Shown piece by piece: positions 24,886 to 33,295 of a DNA stretch of 64,000 nucleotides. Made by a program: the position numbers and the translations under genes. This DNA is from Alphaproteobacteria bacterium (lineage in GTDB: Bacteria; Pseudomonadota; Alphaproteobacteria; GCA-016699305): contig CP064970.1 of NCBI GenBank assembly GCA_016699305.1, positions 930,001-994,000 of the forward strand, in the 5' to 3' direction. Each line of letters starts with the position of its first letter. Position 1 is the stretch's first letter. The notes below the pieces were generated by a model. It saw nothing but the letters and a program-made list of their open reading frames with translations, did not search any database and was not told where the DNA came from.

Positions 24886-26448
24886 ATGCCGAAAATCGAC
24901 GTCAACGAACGGTTCAAGGAGGCTCTCCACCTGATGGAGGAGACGGGGCGGAGCCTGTTCATCACCGGCAAAGCGGGGACGGGCAAATCGACGCTGCTGT
25001 CGCATTTTTGCGCGACCACGGATAAGAAGCCCGTCATCCTTGCGCCCACGGGGGTGGCGGCGTTGAACGTCAAGGGACAGACGATCCACAGCTTCTTCCA
25101 TTTCTATGTCGATGTGACGCCCCAGAAGATCCGTGAGAAAAAGACCAAGCCGCGCCACCCGAAGCTTTATAAGAAACTCAAAACCATCATCATCGACGAA
25201 GTCTCGATGGTGCGCGCCGATCTGCTGGACTGCGTGGATACGTTCTTGCAGATATACGGCCCCCATCCGGGTACGGCCTTTGGCGGCGTGCAGATGATCT
25301 TTATCGGTGATTTGTATCAATTGCCGCCAGTCGTATCCTCAGACGAGAGAGAACTGTTTACGACCTATTACAAGACGCCCTATTTCTTCAGTGCCCATGC
25401 GCTGCGCGATATGCCGTTGGAGGTGGTGGAACTTGAAAAAGTCTATCGCCAGAAAGACCCCGGCTTTATCAATCTGCTGAACAAAATCCGCAACAATTCG
25501 GTGGAGGACGCGGATATCAAGCTGCTGAACAGCCGTCATATCAAGACAGAGACGCCCCAAAAGAAAGACGGCTTCTTCATCACCTTGACCACCACCAACG
25601 CCCGCGCCGACGAGATCAACGCCGCGCATTTGGACGCGCTGAAAGGCAAGGCGCATTGCGCCCAAGCCCAAATCAGCGGCGAATTTGGCAAGGAATATTT
25701 CCCGACCGCCACCGAGCTGCGCTTTAAGCCCGGCGCGCAAATCATGATGCTGAACAACGACAGCAACAAACGCTGGGTCAATGGCAGCATCGGCGCGATC
25801 AAGGCGGTCAAGAAGGACATAGAGGGTAAGGAGTATTTACAAGTCCAGCTTGAGGATGACGACGAGTTGGTCGAAGTCTATCCCTACCGATGGGAGGTCT
25901 ATCGCTTTGACGTGGAGGACGAGGTGATCGTGTCGGAACCCGTCGGCACCTTCACGCAATACCCGTTCCGCCTGGCCTGGGCGGTCACCATCCACAAAAG
26001 TCAGGGCAAGACCTTCGAGCATGTCGCCATCGATATCGGGCGCGGCACCTTTGCGGCGGGGCAGATGTATGTCGCGCTCTCGCGCTGCACCTCGTTCGAG
26101 GGGATTGTCTTAAAGACGCCCATCGGCAAGCAGAATATCCGCACCGATTACCGCATTTTCGAGTTTCTGACCTCGCACCAATACCGCAAGGCCCAGACCG
26201 CCTTGCCGCGCGAGGGCAAAATCGCGCTGATCAAGGCGGCGATGAAGGGAAAACGGTTTTTAGACATCGTTTATCTGAAAGGCAACGACACAAAGACCAG
26301 CCGCACCGTGCGCCCTCTTTCACTGGGCGAGGAGGAGTTCAAGGGCAAGACCTTCCTGGGCATGAAGGCCTTTTGCGCCCTGCGTAGCGAGGAACGCATG
26401 TTCAGCGTGGATAGGATTCTGGAAGTGAAGGAGACCAAGGCGCAGTGA
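24886..26448 (+). CDS. Pif1/RecD-like helicase with a WYL-like C-terminal region
   Basis: A 520-residue SF1 ATPase. Walker A is GKAGTGKSTLL near residues 28-38, motif Ia APTGVAALNVKGQTIHSFF, Walker B IIIDEVSMV, motif III FIGDLYQLPPV, and a UvrD_C_2-like segment AWAVTIHKSQGKTFEHV followed by MYVALSRC (motif VI). This is the Pif1/RecD-like arrangement of a 5'-3' DNA helicase. The last ~85 residues (about 435-520) look like a small ligand-binding WYL-type domain: IVYLKGNDTKTSRTVRPLSL, then FCALRSEERMFSVDRI. The WYL similarity is my reading of the pattern. ATG 24886 is chosen since the ATPase domain begins right after it; the upstream extension to 24784 is unlike the family. It stands alone. Confidence 0.85.
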   Translation: MPKIDVNERFKEALHLMEETGRSLFITGKAGTGKSTLLSHFCATTDKKPVILAPTGVAALNVKGQTIHSFFHFYVDVTPQKIREKKTKPRHPKLYKKLKTIIIDEVSMVRADLLDCVDTFLQIYGPHPGTAFGGVQMIFIGDLYQLPPVVSSDERELFTTYYKTPYFFSAHALRDMPLEVVELEKVYRQKDPGFINLLNKIRNNSVEDADIKLLNSRHIKTETPQKKDGFFITLTTTNARADEINAAHLDALKGKAHCAQAQISGEFGKEYFPTATELRFKPGAQIMMLNNDSNKRWVNGSIGAIKAVKKDIEGKEYLQVQLEDDDELVEVYPYRWEVYRFDVEDEVIVSEPVGTFTQYPFRLAWAVTIHKSQGKTFEHVAIDIGRGTFAAGQMYVALSRCTSFEGIVLKTPIGKQNIRTDYRIFEFLTSHQYRKAQTALPREGKIALIKAAMKGKRFLDIVYLKGNDTKTSRTVRPLSLGEEEFKGKTFLGMKAFCALRSEERMFSVDRILEVKETKAQ

Positions 26449-26483
26449 CACGGGCGAATGTCCGGCGATTGGGCCAAACACGC

Positions 26484-28397
26484 TTATGCCGCGCCTGCTT
26501 TCCGATCGTTGAGATCAATCTTGACGGAATGTCCCAAGCTCAGACGCAGAGCATTCGCGATGGCAAGGATATCAACACCTTCCTGCAACAATGCCCCCAT
26601 GACAGGCGTGATAAACCCGCCGGCGGCAAAGCCCATCGCGATCAGGCTAAGAGCCATACCGCCCAACGCGCTTTCAAGAACGATGCGTCGCATGGCGGTG
26701 CTGATGTGAATAAGCTCATCCACTTTGACCAACGAATTTTCCATGATGACGGCCCCGGCAGCCTCAGCCGTCACCGAGCTATGCTGGCCGAAAGCAATGC
26801 CGACAGTTGCCGAGGCAAGCGCGGGCGCATCATTGATTCCGTCCCCCATAAACAGGGTTTGAGCCTTGGCCGTCTCCGCGCGAACAATAGCGACTTTTTG
26901 CTCCGGGCTTTGTGAGGCCAAGGTTTCTTTGATGCCAAGCAGATCTGCAAGATAGGTCACCTCTGAATCACGATCGCCAGAGACCAACATGATTTTGTTG
27001 AAATGATGCGACGGGGCAAGGTGGCTGATGAAGGATTTCCCATCCGAACGCGGGGCGTCGCGGAAATGAAATGTCGCCGCGTACCGACCATCCCGCATCA
27101 AGATGCATTCGAGCCCCGGTTCCGTAGGCGGGAGGCTAGAAAGCATATCAGGCGTCGCTTGCACAAGTTTCTTGCGGTTCGTGACGCGAATTTCATGCCC
27201 GTCGACGAGTCCGGTTAATCCTTGGCCTGGCTTCTCGGAAACGCTGGCGGCCTCAATCAACAACAGTTTTTCTTTCTGGGCGGCTTGCAAGATCGCCTGT
27301 GCCAATGGGTGCTTGGAGTAACGCTCCAAACTTGCCGCGCTTCGCAGAATATCGGCTTGTTCCACGCCTTGCGCGGTCCGAATCTCCGTCAGTTCAGGCT
27401 TGCCGTAGGTCAGCGTTCCTGTCTTATCGAAAATCGCGGTGCGACAGGTTGGCAGACGTTCCAACACGGTGGGGTCTTTAATGATGATGCCGCGACGCGC
27501 AGCCATGGAAATGGCGCTGATGAGCGTAATGGGGATGGCGATCAAAAGCGGGCATGGGGTCGCCACGACCAGCACCGCCAGAAAGCGCGTGGAGTCGCCC
27601 GTGAAATACCAAGCCGCCATCGCGCAAAGCAAGGCGATGGGCGCAAAGACGGCGCCGATTTGGTCGCCGATGCGCCGCATAGTCGGGCGCTTCTGCTCGG
27701 CCTCTTGCATAACCCCCATGATCTGGGCGTAACGCGAATCATGCGCCAATTTCTCCGCGCGGATAACAAGCACCGCCTCGCCATTGATCGCGCCGGACAG
27801 AACCGAAGCGCCCGGCGCTTTGGACACGCGATAAGGTTCGCCCGTCAGATAGGACTCGTCCATGGATCCTTGACCATCCATGACGGTGCCATCGACAGGG
27901 GCTGTTTCATGGGGAAACACGACGATCTCATCGCCGATGGCAATATCGGAAAGCGTGATTTCTTCGGTTTTGTTTCCTTGCTTGCGATGCGCGGTGGTCG
28001 GCATGCGTTCCGCCAAGGCCATCAACACCGACGAAGCTTTACGCATGGCATAGGATTCCAGAGCCTTGCCCCCGGCAAGCATCAGGATAATCAGCACGGC
28101 AGCCAGATACTCGCCAAGCCATGCGCCCGTGATCAAAGCGAGGACGGCAAGAAAATCTGCGCCAAAATCACGATGGATCAGCCTTATAAGAATTTGCAGC
28201 ACAAGCGGTATGCCGCCGATAACGATAGCAACAAGCAGCGGAATATCTGCGGCAGCCATAGAATAAATATTCGGCAAACCCACCCACCGAAGCGCGAAAT
28301 GCGCTGTAATCGCCAGCAACCCCATCATCAATAATGCCCAATGCCATCGTAATGCGGTCGGGAATAAGACGTGCTTCCGTCGAGCCTGTGTGTTCAT
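26484..28397 (-). CDS. Heavy-metal translocating P1B-type ATPase with a TPCP motif
   Basis: A 637-residue inner-membrane transporter with no N-terminal metal-binding domain. P-type hallmarks are the phosphorylation site DKTGTLTYGKPELTE, the actuator loop LTGEPYRVSK, the HP locus SKHPLAQAI, and the hinge GDGINDAPALASA. The transmembrane metal site reads VATPCPLLIAIP, i.e. TPCP rather than the CPC of copper and zinc pumps or the SPC of cobalt-type pumps, so the metal cannot be assigned. Start ATG 28397 (MNTQ) or 28406. No metal-responsive regulator is adjacent; the gene stands between the helicase (convergent) and pheT. Confidence 0.85.
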   Translation of the reverse strand: MNTQARRKHVLFPTALRWHWALLMMGLLAITAHFALRWVGLPNIYSMAAADIPLLVAIVIGGIPLVLQILIRLIHRDFGADFLAVLALITGAWLGEYLAAVLIILMLAGGKALESYAMRKASSVLMALAERMPTTAHRKQGNKTEEITLSDIAIGDEIVVFPHETAPVDGTVMDGQGSMDESYLTGEPYRVSKAPGASVLSGAINGEAVLVIRAEKLAHDSRYAQIMGVMQEAEQKRPTMRRIGDQIGAVFAPIALLCAMAAWYFTGDSTRFLAVLVVATPCPLLIAIPITLISAISMAARRGIIIKDPTVLERLPTCRTAIFDKTGTLTYGKPELTEIRTAQGVEQADILRSAASLERYSKHPLAQAILQAAQKEKLLLIEAASVSEKPGQGLTGLVDGHEIRVTNRKKLVQATPDMLSSLPPTEPGLECILMRDGRYAATFHFRDAPRSDGKSFISHLAPSHHFNKIMLVSGDRDSEVTYLADLLGIKETLASQSPEQKVAIVRAETAKAQTLFMGDGINDAPALASATVGIAFGQHSSVTAEAAGAVIMENSLVKVDELIHISTAMRRIVLESALGGMALSLIAMGFAAGGFITPVMGALLQEGVDILAIANALRLSLGHSVKIDLNDRKAGAA

Positions 28398-28523
28398 GCA
28401 TTGCATCGTAGCATGAACACGCCATCCGCGCGTTTGATATTACTGTGGAATACACATCCCTTACGCAATACTTCAAACACTTGATTGCCCCACAATGGGG
28501 AATATATCAAATGGAACGACCGC

Positions 28524-30947
28524 CTACCCTCTCAACCTACCCCCCACATCCGATTCCACCTTGGCAAGGATGCGGGCGCATAGTTCCTTCATGTCCTGTT
28601 CCGTCAGGGTGCGTTCGATGGGTTGGATGGTCACGGCAACGGCCAGGGATTTCATGCCTTCGCCCAAAGAAGGGCCGGTGAAGATATCGAACACCTCGGC
28701 CCCGGCGATCAGGCGACGATCGGCGGCGCGCGCGGCTTTGGCCAAGGCACCCGCCGAGACGGAATCGGGCACCACAAAGGCGAAATCTCGCGTCACGGGC
28801 TGTAAGGGCAAGACCTTTAACGCCGGGCGCGCCGTGCCTTCGCGCGCGGGGGGCAATAGGCCTAGGAACACTTCGGCGGCCACCCAAGAACCGGAAACAT
28901 CCATCGCCGACAATAGGCGCGGATGCACCGCGCCAAAACGAGCCAACACGCGATCGCCCAGTTTCAAGATTCCGCTTTGGCCGGGATGATAGGCCGGCCC
29001 TGCGCCAAGGCCTTCGGTTTCCAGATTTTCGGTGGGGCACCCTGCCGCCTGCAAAGCGGCCAGGGCATCAGCCTTGACGTCGAACGGGTCCACCTGACGC
29101 GATTGCGCTTGCCAATGGCGCGTGACCGCGCTTCCCGAGCGCACCATGCCAGCGACCAGTTTTTGCCCCGGCAAAGTTGGATTGTCGTAAACGGGGCCGA
29201 CCTCGAACAAGCCGGTATCGGGATAGCCGCGCATGCGATTATGCGACACGCCCTCGATCAAACCCGGCAAGATAGAGCCGCGCATCACGGCCAAATCCGG
29301 CGTGATGGGATTGAGCAAGACCATCTCTTCGGCCACCGGCTGACCGCCTGCGACCGCCATGGCCGCCGGACGCGAGATCATCGACCAGGTCACCGCCTCG
29401 CACAAACCGCGCGCGGCCAAAGCACGGCGCACCCGTTCCGCACGCCGCCAGGACGGCGTCACCGCGCCTTGAGCGGATAGGCCCTGGCGCGGCAAAAAAG
29501 TCTCGGGGATGGCGTCAAAGCCGTGCAAGCGCAGCACTTCTTCCACCACATCCGCGCTTCCATCGATATCGGGCCGCCAACTGGGCGGCTGCACACGGAA
29601 TAGACCGCCGGCTTGCGGCTGAACGTCAAAGCCCAAGCCTTCCAACAGACGGTGTTGCTCGTCCGGCGCAATCTGTACCCCCGATCCCGCCGCGCAATCG
29701 GCAGGATCATAGATCAACGCATCCGGGGCCTTGGGCGATGCGCCTGCCACCACCAGGGCACTGGCCTGGCCACCGCAACATTCCAAAATCAAGCGCGTGG
29801 CAACCTCCGCCCCCCAGGCCACCGAGGCCGGGTCCACGCCGCGCTCAAAGCGGTATCGCGCATCCGAGTCGATCTGCAAGGCCCGGCCCGTGCGCGCCGT
29901 GCGTTTGGGATCGAACCAGGCGCATTCCAGGAAAACATCCGTCGTTTGGGCCTGACAGCCCGAGCCTTCGGCCCCGATCACGCCGCCCAGGGCCTGGGGT
30001 CCGGCCGCATCGGCCACCACGGTCATGCCCTCGACCAGCTCATAGGTCTTGCCGTTCAGGGCCGCCATGCTCTCACCCGCCCGCGCCAGGCGCACGGTGA
30101 TTTGCGTTCCCGACAGCTTGTCCACGTCAAAAACGTGCAAAGGTCGCCCCAAATCATGGGTCAGGTAATTGGTGATATCGACCAAGGCCGAGATGGGCCG
30201 CAACCCGGCCTGCTCCAAACGACGTTTCAACCAAGCGGGGCTTTCGCCATTGCGCACGCCCCGGATCAAGCGACCGATGAAATGCGGACAGGCCTGTTGC
30301 GCCTCGGGCGGAAAATCCAACGTCACGCCGATGGGGCTGGCAAAGCTTGCCGCCACAGGCGACAGATCCAAAGGCTTCAAACTCCCCATACCCGCCGCCG
30401 CCAGATCGCGCGCGATGCCGCGCACTCCGGTGCAATCGGGACGGTTGGGGGTCAGCTTGACCAAAAACACGGGATCGTCGATCCCCAGAGCTGACGCGAC
30501 CGAACCACCCATGGGCGAGTCGGCGGGAAGCTCGATAATGCCCTTATCCGCGTCCGGTCCCAAAGAAAGGCCCAGTTCCGACGCCGAACACAGCATGCCC
30601 GCCGAGTCCACGCCGCGAATCTTGGCCTTTTTGATCACCATGCCATTGGCCGGAATGGTCACGCCCGGCGCGGCGAAAGCCACCTTGATCCCCGCCCGCG
30701 CATTGGGCGCGCCGCAGACCACGCCCATCTCGCCCGCGCTGGTCATCACACGGCACACGCGCAACCGATCGGCATCCGGATGCTGGACCGCCTCGACCAC
30801 CTCGGCGATCGTGAAAGCGGCAAGGTCCTTGGCCGGATCGTGGATTTCCTCGACCTCCAACCCCAAAGCCGTCAGCTTGGCCGCCAATTCATCGGCGCTG
30901 GCCGTGGTTTCTAGATGCTGTTTCAGCCATGACAGAGAGAATTTCAT
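28524..30947 (-). CDS. pheT: Phenylalanyl-tRNA synthetase beta subunit
   Basis: An 807-residue subunit of the alpha2-beta2 enzyme. The N-terminal tRNA-binding (EMAP-like) domain holds HPDADRLRVCRVMTSAGEMG and VVCGAPNARAGIKVAFA. The B3/B4 editing domain lies around 200-390, B5 follows, and the C-terminal ferredoxin-fold anticodon-binding domain ends the protein (PVTRDFAFVVPDSVSAG, IFDIFTGPSLGEGMKS-type sequence). Its ATG overlaps the pheS stop by four bases. Part of the rpmI-rplT-pheS-pheT operon. Confidence 0.97.
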   Translation of the reverse strand: MKFSLSWLKQHLETTASADELAAKLTALGLEVEEIHDPAKDLAAFTIAEVVEAVQHPDADRLRVCRVMTSAGEMGVVCGAPNARAGIKVAFAAPGVTIPANGMVIKKAKIRGVDSAGMLCSASELGLSLGPDADKGIIELPADSPMGGSVASALGIDDPVFLVKLTPNRPDCTGVRGIARDLAAAGMGSLKPLDLSPVAASFASPIGVTLDFPPEAQQACPHFIGRLIRGVRNGESPAWLKRRLEQAGLRPISALVDITNYLTHDLGRPLHVFDVDKLSGTQITVRLARAGESMAALNGKTYELVEGMTVVADAAGPQALGGVIGAEGSGCQAQTTDVFLECAWFDPKRTARTGRALQIDSDARYRFERGVDPASVAWGAEVATRLILECCGGQASALVVAGASPKAPDALIYDPADCAAGSGVQIAPDEQHRLLEGLGFDVQPQAGGLFRVQPPSWRPDIDGSADVVEEVLRLHGFDAIPETFLPRQGLSAQGAVTPSWRRAERVRRALAARGLCEAVTWSMISRPAAMAVAGGQPVAEEMVLLNPITPDLAVMRGSILPGLIEGVSHNRMRGYPDTGLFEVGPVYDNPTLPGQKLVAGMVRSGSAVTRHWQAQSRQVDPFDVKADALAALQAAGCPTENLETEGLGAGPAYHPGQSGILKLGDRVLARFGAVHPRLLSAMDVSGSWVAAEVFLGLLPPAREGTARPALKVLPLQPVTRDFAFVVPDSVSAGALAKAARAADRRLIAGAEVFDIFTGPSLGEGMKSLAVAVTIQPIERTLTEQDMKELCARILAKVESDVGGRLRG

Positions 30948-32044
30948 CGCCCGACGAACCCCATCGCGGCGGAAGGGGCACCGGAGGCAGGCAGGCCGTA
31001 ATGGCGCAGCCAGCGCAGGTCGGAGTCAAAGAAGGTGCGTAAATCCGGAATGCCGTATTTGAGCATGGCCAACCGCTCAACCCCCGCGCCAAAGGCAAAG
31101 CCGCGCCAGCGTAGAGGGTCCAGGCCGCCCGCTTGTAATACCCTGCTATGCACCATGCCGCAGCCTAGAATCTCCAGCCAATCCTCGCCCTCGCCCAGAC
31201 GCAACACGCCCTCGCGCCGCGAACAGGCGATATCGATTTCCGCCGATGGCTCGGTAAAAGGGAAAAAGCTGGGACGAAAGCGCAAACGCACCTGATCAAG
31301 GCCGAAATAGGCGCGCAAGAATTCGGTCAGACACCCTTTCAGATGCCCCATATGGATGCCGTCTTCGATCACCAAGCCTTCGACCTGGTGGAACATGGGC
31401 GTATGCGTGATGTCGTAATCGCAGCGAAAGACGCGGCCCATAATCAAGGTGCGCATCGGCGCGCCCTGGGCCAGCATCGCCCGAACCTGCACCGCCGAGG
31501 TGTGGGTGCGCGGCAAACGCTGCACACCGTCCGCGCCCAAAGGCAGGTAAAAGCTGTCTTGCATCTGACGCGCCGGATGGTCGGGCGGCATATTCAAGCG
31601 GGTGAAATTATAGTCGTCGTCTTCGATATCCGGCCCTTCGGCCAGACGAAAGCCCATCCCCGCGAAGATCTCGGCGATCTCGGCCATGGCCTGGGTCAGG
31701 GGGTGACGCATCCCTTGCGCCTCGGGCGCATCACGGGGCGCGACCGAAAGAGTCACATCCACCTTCTCGGCGGACAAACGCCTTTCCAGCTCGGCCTCGG
31801 CCAAATCATGCTGGCGTCGGCGCAGAGCCTGTTCAAACTCATCCCGCAAGGCGTTAAGAGCCACGCCCTGGGCGCGCTTTTCATCGGGGGACAAGGCCGC
31901 CAGGCCCTTAAGAGCCTCGGTCAGACTGCCCTTGCGTCCCAGCAGGGCGATGCGGACGGCATCAAGCGCCGCCAAGTCCGGGGCGGATTCCACCGCCTCC
32001 AGACTTTCGCGGCGCCAAAGCGCCAGATCGCGCCCTGCCGTCAT
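30944..32044 (-). CDS. pheS: Phenylalanyl-tRNA synthetase alpha subunit
   Basis: A 366-residue catalytic subunit that activates phenylalanine and charges tRNA-Phe. Class II motifs are visible: RVFRCDYDITHTPMFHQVEG (motif 2 region), LRFRPSFFPFTEPSAEIDI, and motif 3 GAGVERLAMLKYGIPDLR near the C-terminus. The N-terminal coiled coil that contacts tRNA covers about residues 1-95. It lies 11 bases downstream of rplT and overlaps pheT. Confidence 0.97.
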   Translation of the reverse strand: MTAGRDLALWRRESLEAVESAPDLAALDAVRIALLGRKGSLTEALKGLAALSPDEKRAQGVALNALRDEFEQALRRRQHDLAEAELERRLSAEKVDVTLSVAPRDAPEAQGMRHPLTQAMAEIAEIFAGMGFRLAEGPDIEDDDYNFTRLNMPPDHPARQMQDSFYLPLGADGVQRLPRTHTSAVQVRAMLAQGAPMRTLIMGRVFRCDYDITHTPMFHQVEGLVIEDGIHMGHLKGCLTEFLRAYFGLDQVRLRFRPSFFPFTEPSAEIDIACSRREGVLRLGEGEDWLEILGCGMVHSRVLQAGGLDPLRWRGFAFGAGVERLAMLKYGIPDLRTFFDSDLRWLRHYGLPASGAPSAAMGFVGR

Positions 32045-32055
32045 GATCCGCCCGT

Positions 32056-32418
32056 TCAGGCGGCCTGCAGTGCCGAACGCGCCTTATCCACCAAGGCGGA
32101 GAACGCCTGGGGTTCACGCGCAGCCAGATCGGCCAGAACCTTGCGGTCCAGAGCGATCCCGGCCTTTTTCAAGCCATTGATGAAGCGCGCATAGGTCAGG
32201 CCCTGGTTGCGGGTCGCGGCGTTGATACGCTGAATCCACAAGGCGCGGAATTCGCGCTTGCGCACGCGGCGGTCGCGATAGGCGTATTGCAGCGCCTTTT
32301 CCACCCGCTGCAAAGCGATACGAAAGCAGTTTTTCGAGCGGCCGCGATATCCCTTAGCCAGCTTCAGAATTTTTTTGTGCCGAGCATGCACACGCACGCC
32401 GCGTTTTACACGAGCCAT
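32056..32418 (-). CDS. rplT: 50S ribosomal protein L20
   Basis: A 120-residue basic protein with the L20 pattern: [20 protein letters not shown] at the start, [13 protein letters not shown], and [21 protein letters not shown]20 binds 23S rRNA early in assembly and in many bacteria represses its own operon. It lies 21 bases downstream of rpmI. Confidence 0.97.
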   Translation of the reverse strand: MARVKRGVRVHARHKKILKLAKGYRGRSKNCFRIALQRVEKALQYAYRDRRVRKREFRALWIQRINAATRNQGLTYARFINGLKKAGIALDRKVLADLAAREPQAFSALVDKARSALQAA

Positions 32419-32439
32419 TGTTCTCTCCCGTCTTCGAAA

Positions 32440-32640
32440 TTAAGCGTTGCGCAAGAAGTGACGCAGCACGTTATCGCCGTCCGTCTTGAACAGGATCATG
32501 GTGCCGCGCGCTTTGCGTTTCATGCTTTGGGGACGCTTGCGCAGGTTATGGCGCTTGAAGGCGGGGCCTGAACGCACTTTGCCCGTGGCGGTCACGGTAA
32601 AGCGCTTTTTCGACCCGCTATGGGTCTTGAGCTTGGGCAT
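32440..32640 (-). CDS. rpmI: 50S ribosomal protein L35
   Basis: A 66-residue basic protein starting [20 protein letters not shown] and containing HNLRKRP, the L35 family pattern. AAAGGA lies upstream of the ATG. It is the first gene of the operon here; infC, often immediately upstream in other bacteria, is not present in the 220 bases before the next gene. Confidence 0.97.
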   Translation of the reverse strand: MPKLKTHSGSKKRFTVTATGKVRSGPAFKRHNLRKRPQSMKRKARGTMILFKTDGDNVLRHFLRNA

Positions 32641-32860
32641 TTCGGGTTCCTTTCACAGTCAATCGTTAACTTTCCGCTTGCGGACGCGGCCGGGCATGCC
32701 CGTTACGCCATACAGCGCGCCATCCGCCAGCAGGCAGTCTTTATAGCCTGTCAGCCTTCCCGCGTAAATAGCTTCAATGCCGTCCGTTAACCGTATCGCT
32801 TAGCGTTTTTTTAAACCTGTTGGACTTAAGGTGGACAGCACGATCCCCCGGAAGCGATTC

Positions 32861-33190
32861 ATGTCAGCCCTGCCGCCCGCGTCCCACACTGTCTCAGCAA
32901 GCCCGATTGGCCCGTCCAAGGCCGAATTGTCGCTGCCGCCCGCCGACACCAAGCGTTGGGTGATGCGCCGCAAGGCGCAGGTCGTCGCGGCGGTTCGCAA
33001 AGGCGACATTTCGCCCGAGGATGCCTGCACACGCTATAATATTTCGCCCGAGGAACTGCAATCCTGGCAAAAATTGATCGAAAGCCACGGCGTGACCGCC
33101 TTACGCGCCACCAAACTGCAAGATTACCGCCATTCGAACGGCCATGCGCCCAGCAAAGGCCACAACACCCCCCGCTCGATGCGGGGATAA
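32861..33190 (+). CDS. sciP: SciP-type CtrA regulator (DUF1153)
   Basis: A 109-residue helix-turn-helix protein with the DUF1153 core: LPPADTKRWVMRRKAQVVAA, then GDISPEDACTRYNISPEELQ and SWQKLIESHGVTALRATKLQ. In Caulobacter, SciP binds DNA and restrains transcription of CtrA targets during the cell cycle. The family is close to an alphaproteobacterial marker. ATG 32861 follows GGAAG by six bases; a GTG at 32831 is possible. It is divergent from rpmI and precedes the third DUF4116 gene on the other strand. Confidence 0.85.
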   Translation: MSALPPASHTVSASPIGPSKAELSLPPADTKRWVMRRKAQVVAAVRKGDISPEDACTRYNISPEELQSWQKLIESHGVTALRATKLQDYRHSNGHAPSKGHNTPRSMRG

Positions 33191-33295
33191 CAGACAAACT
33201 GAGACGCCTTTTCTCACGGGAGTCACCCTTGCGAAAACGAGGTCCATCACCTGTCCAAGCCGAAGATGCTGAGAGTTAGAGTTAGAGTACTTATG

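Noticed and set aside
28484..28505. Small hairpin CCCC-acaat-GGGG after pheT.
   Set aside because: Short stem without a T-run in the direction of pheT; too weak for a terminator.
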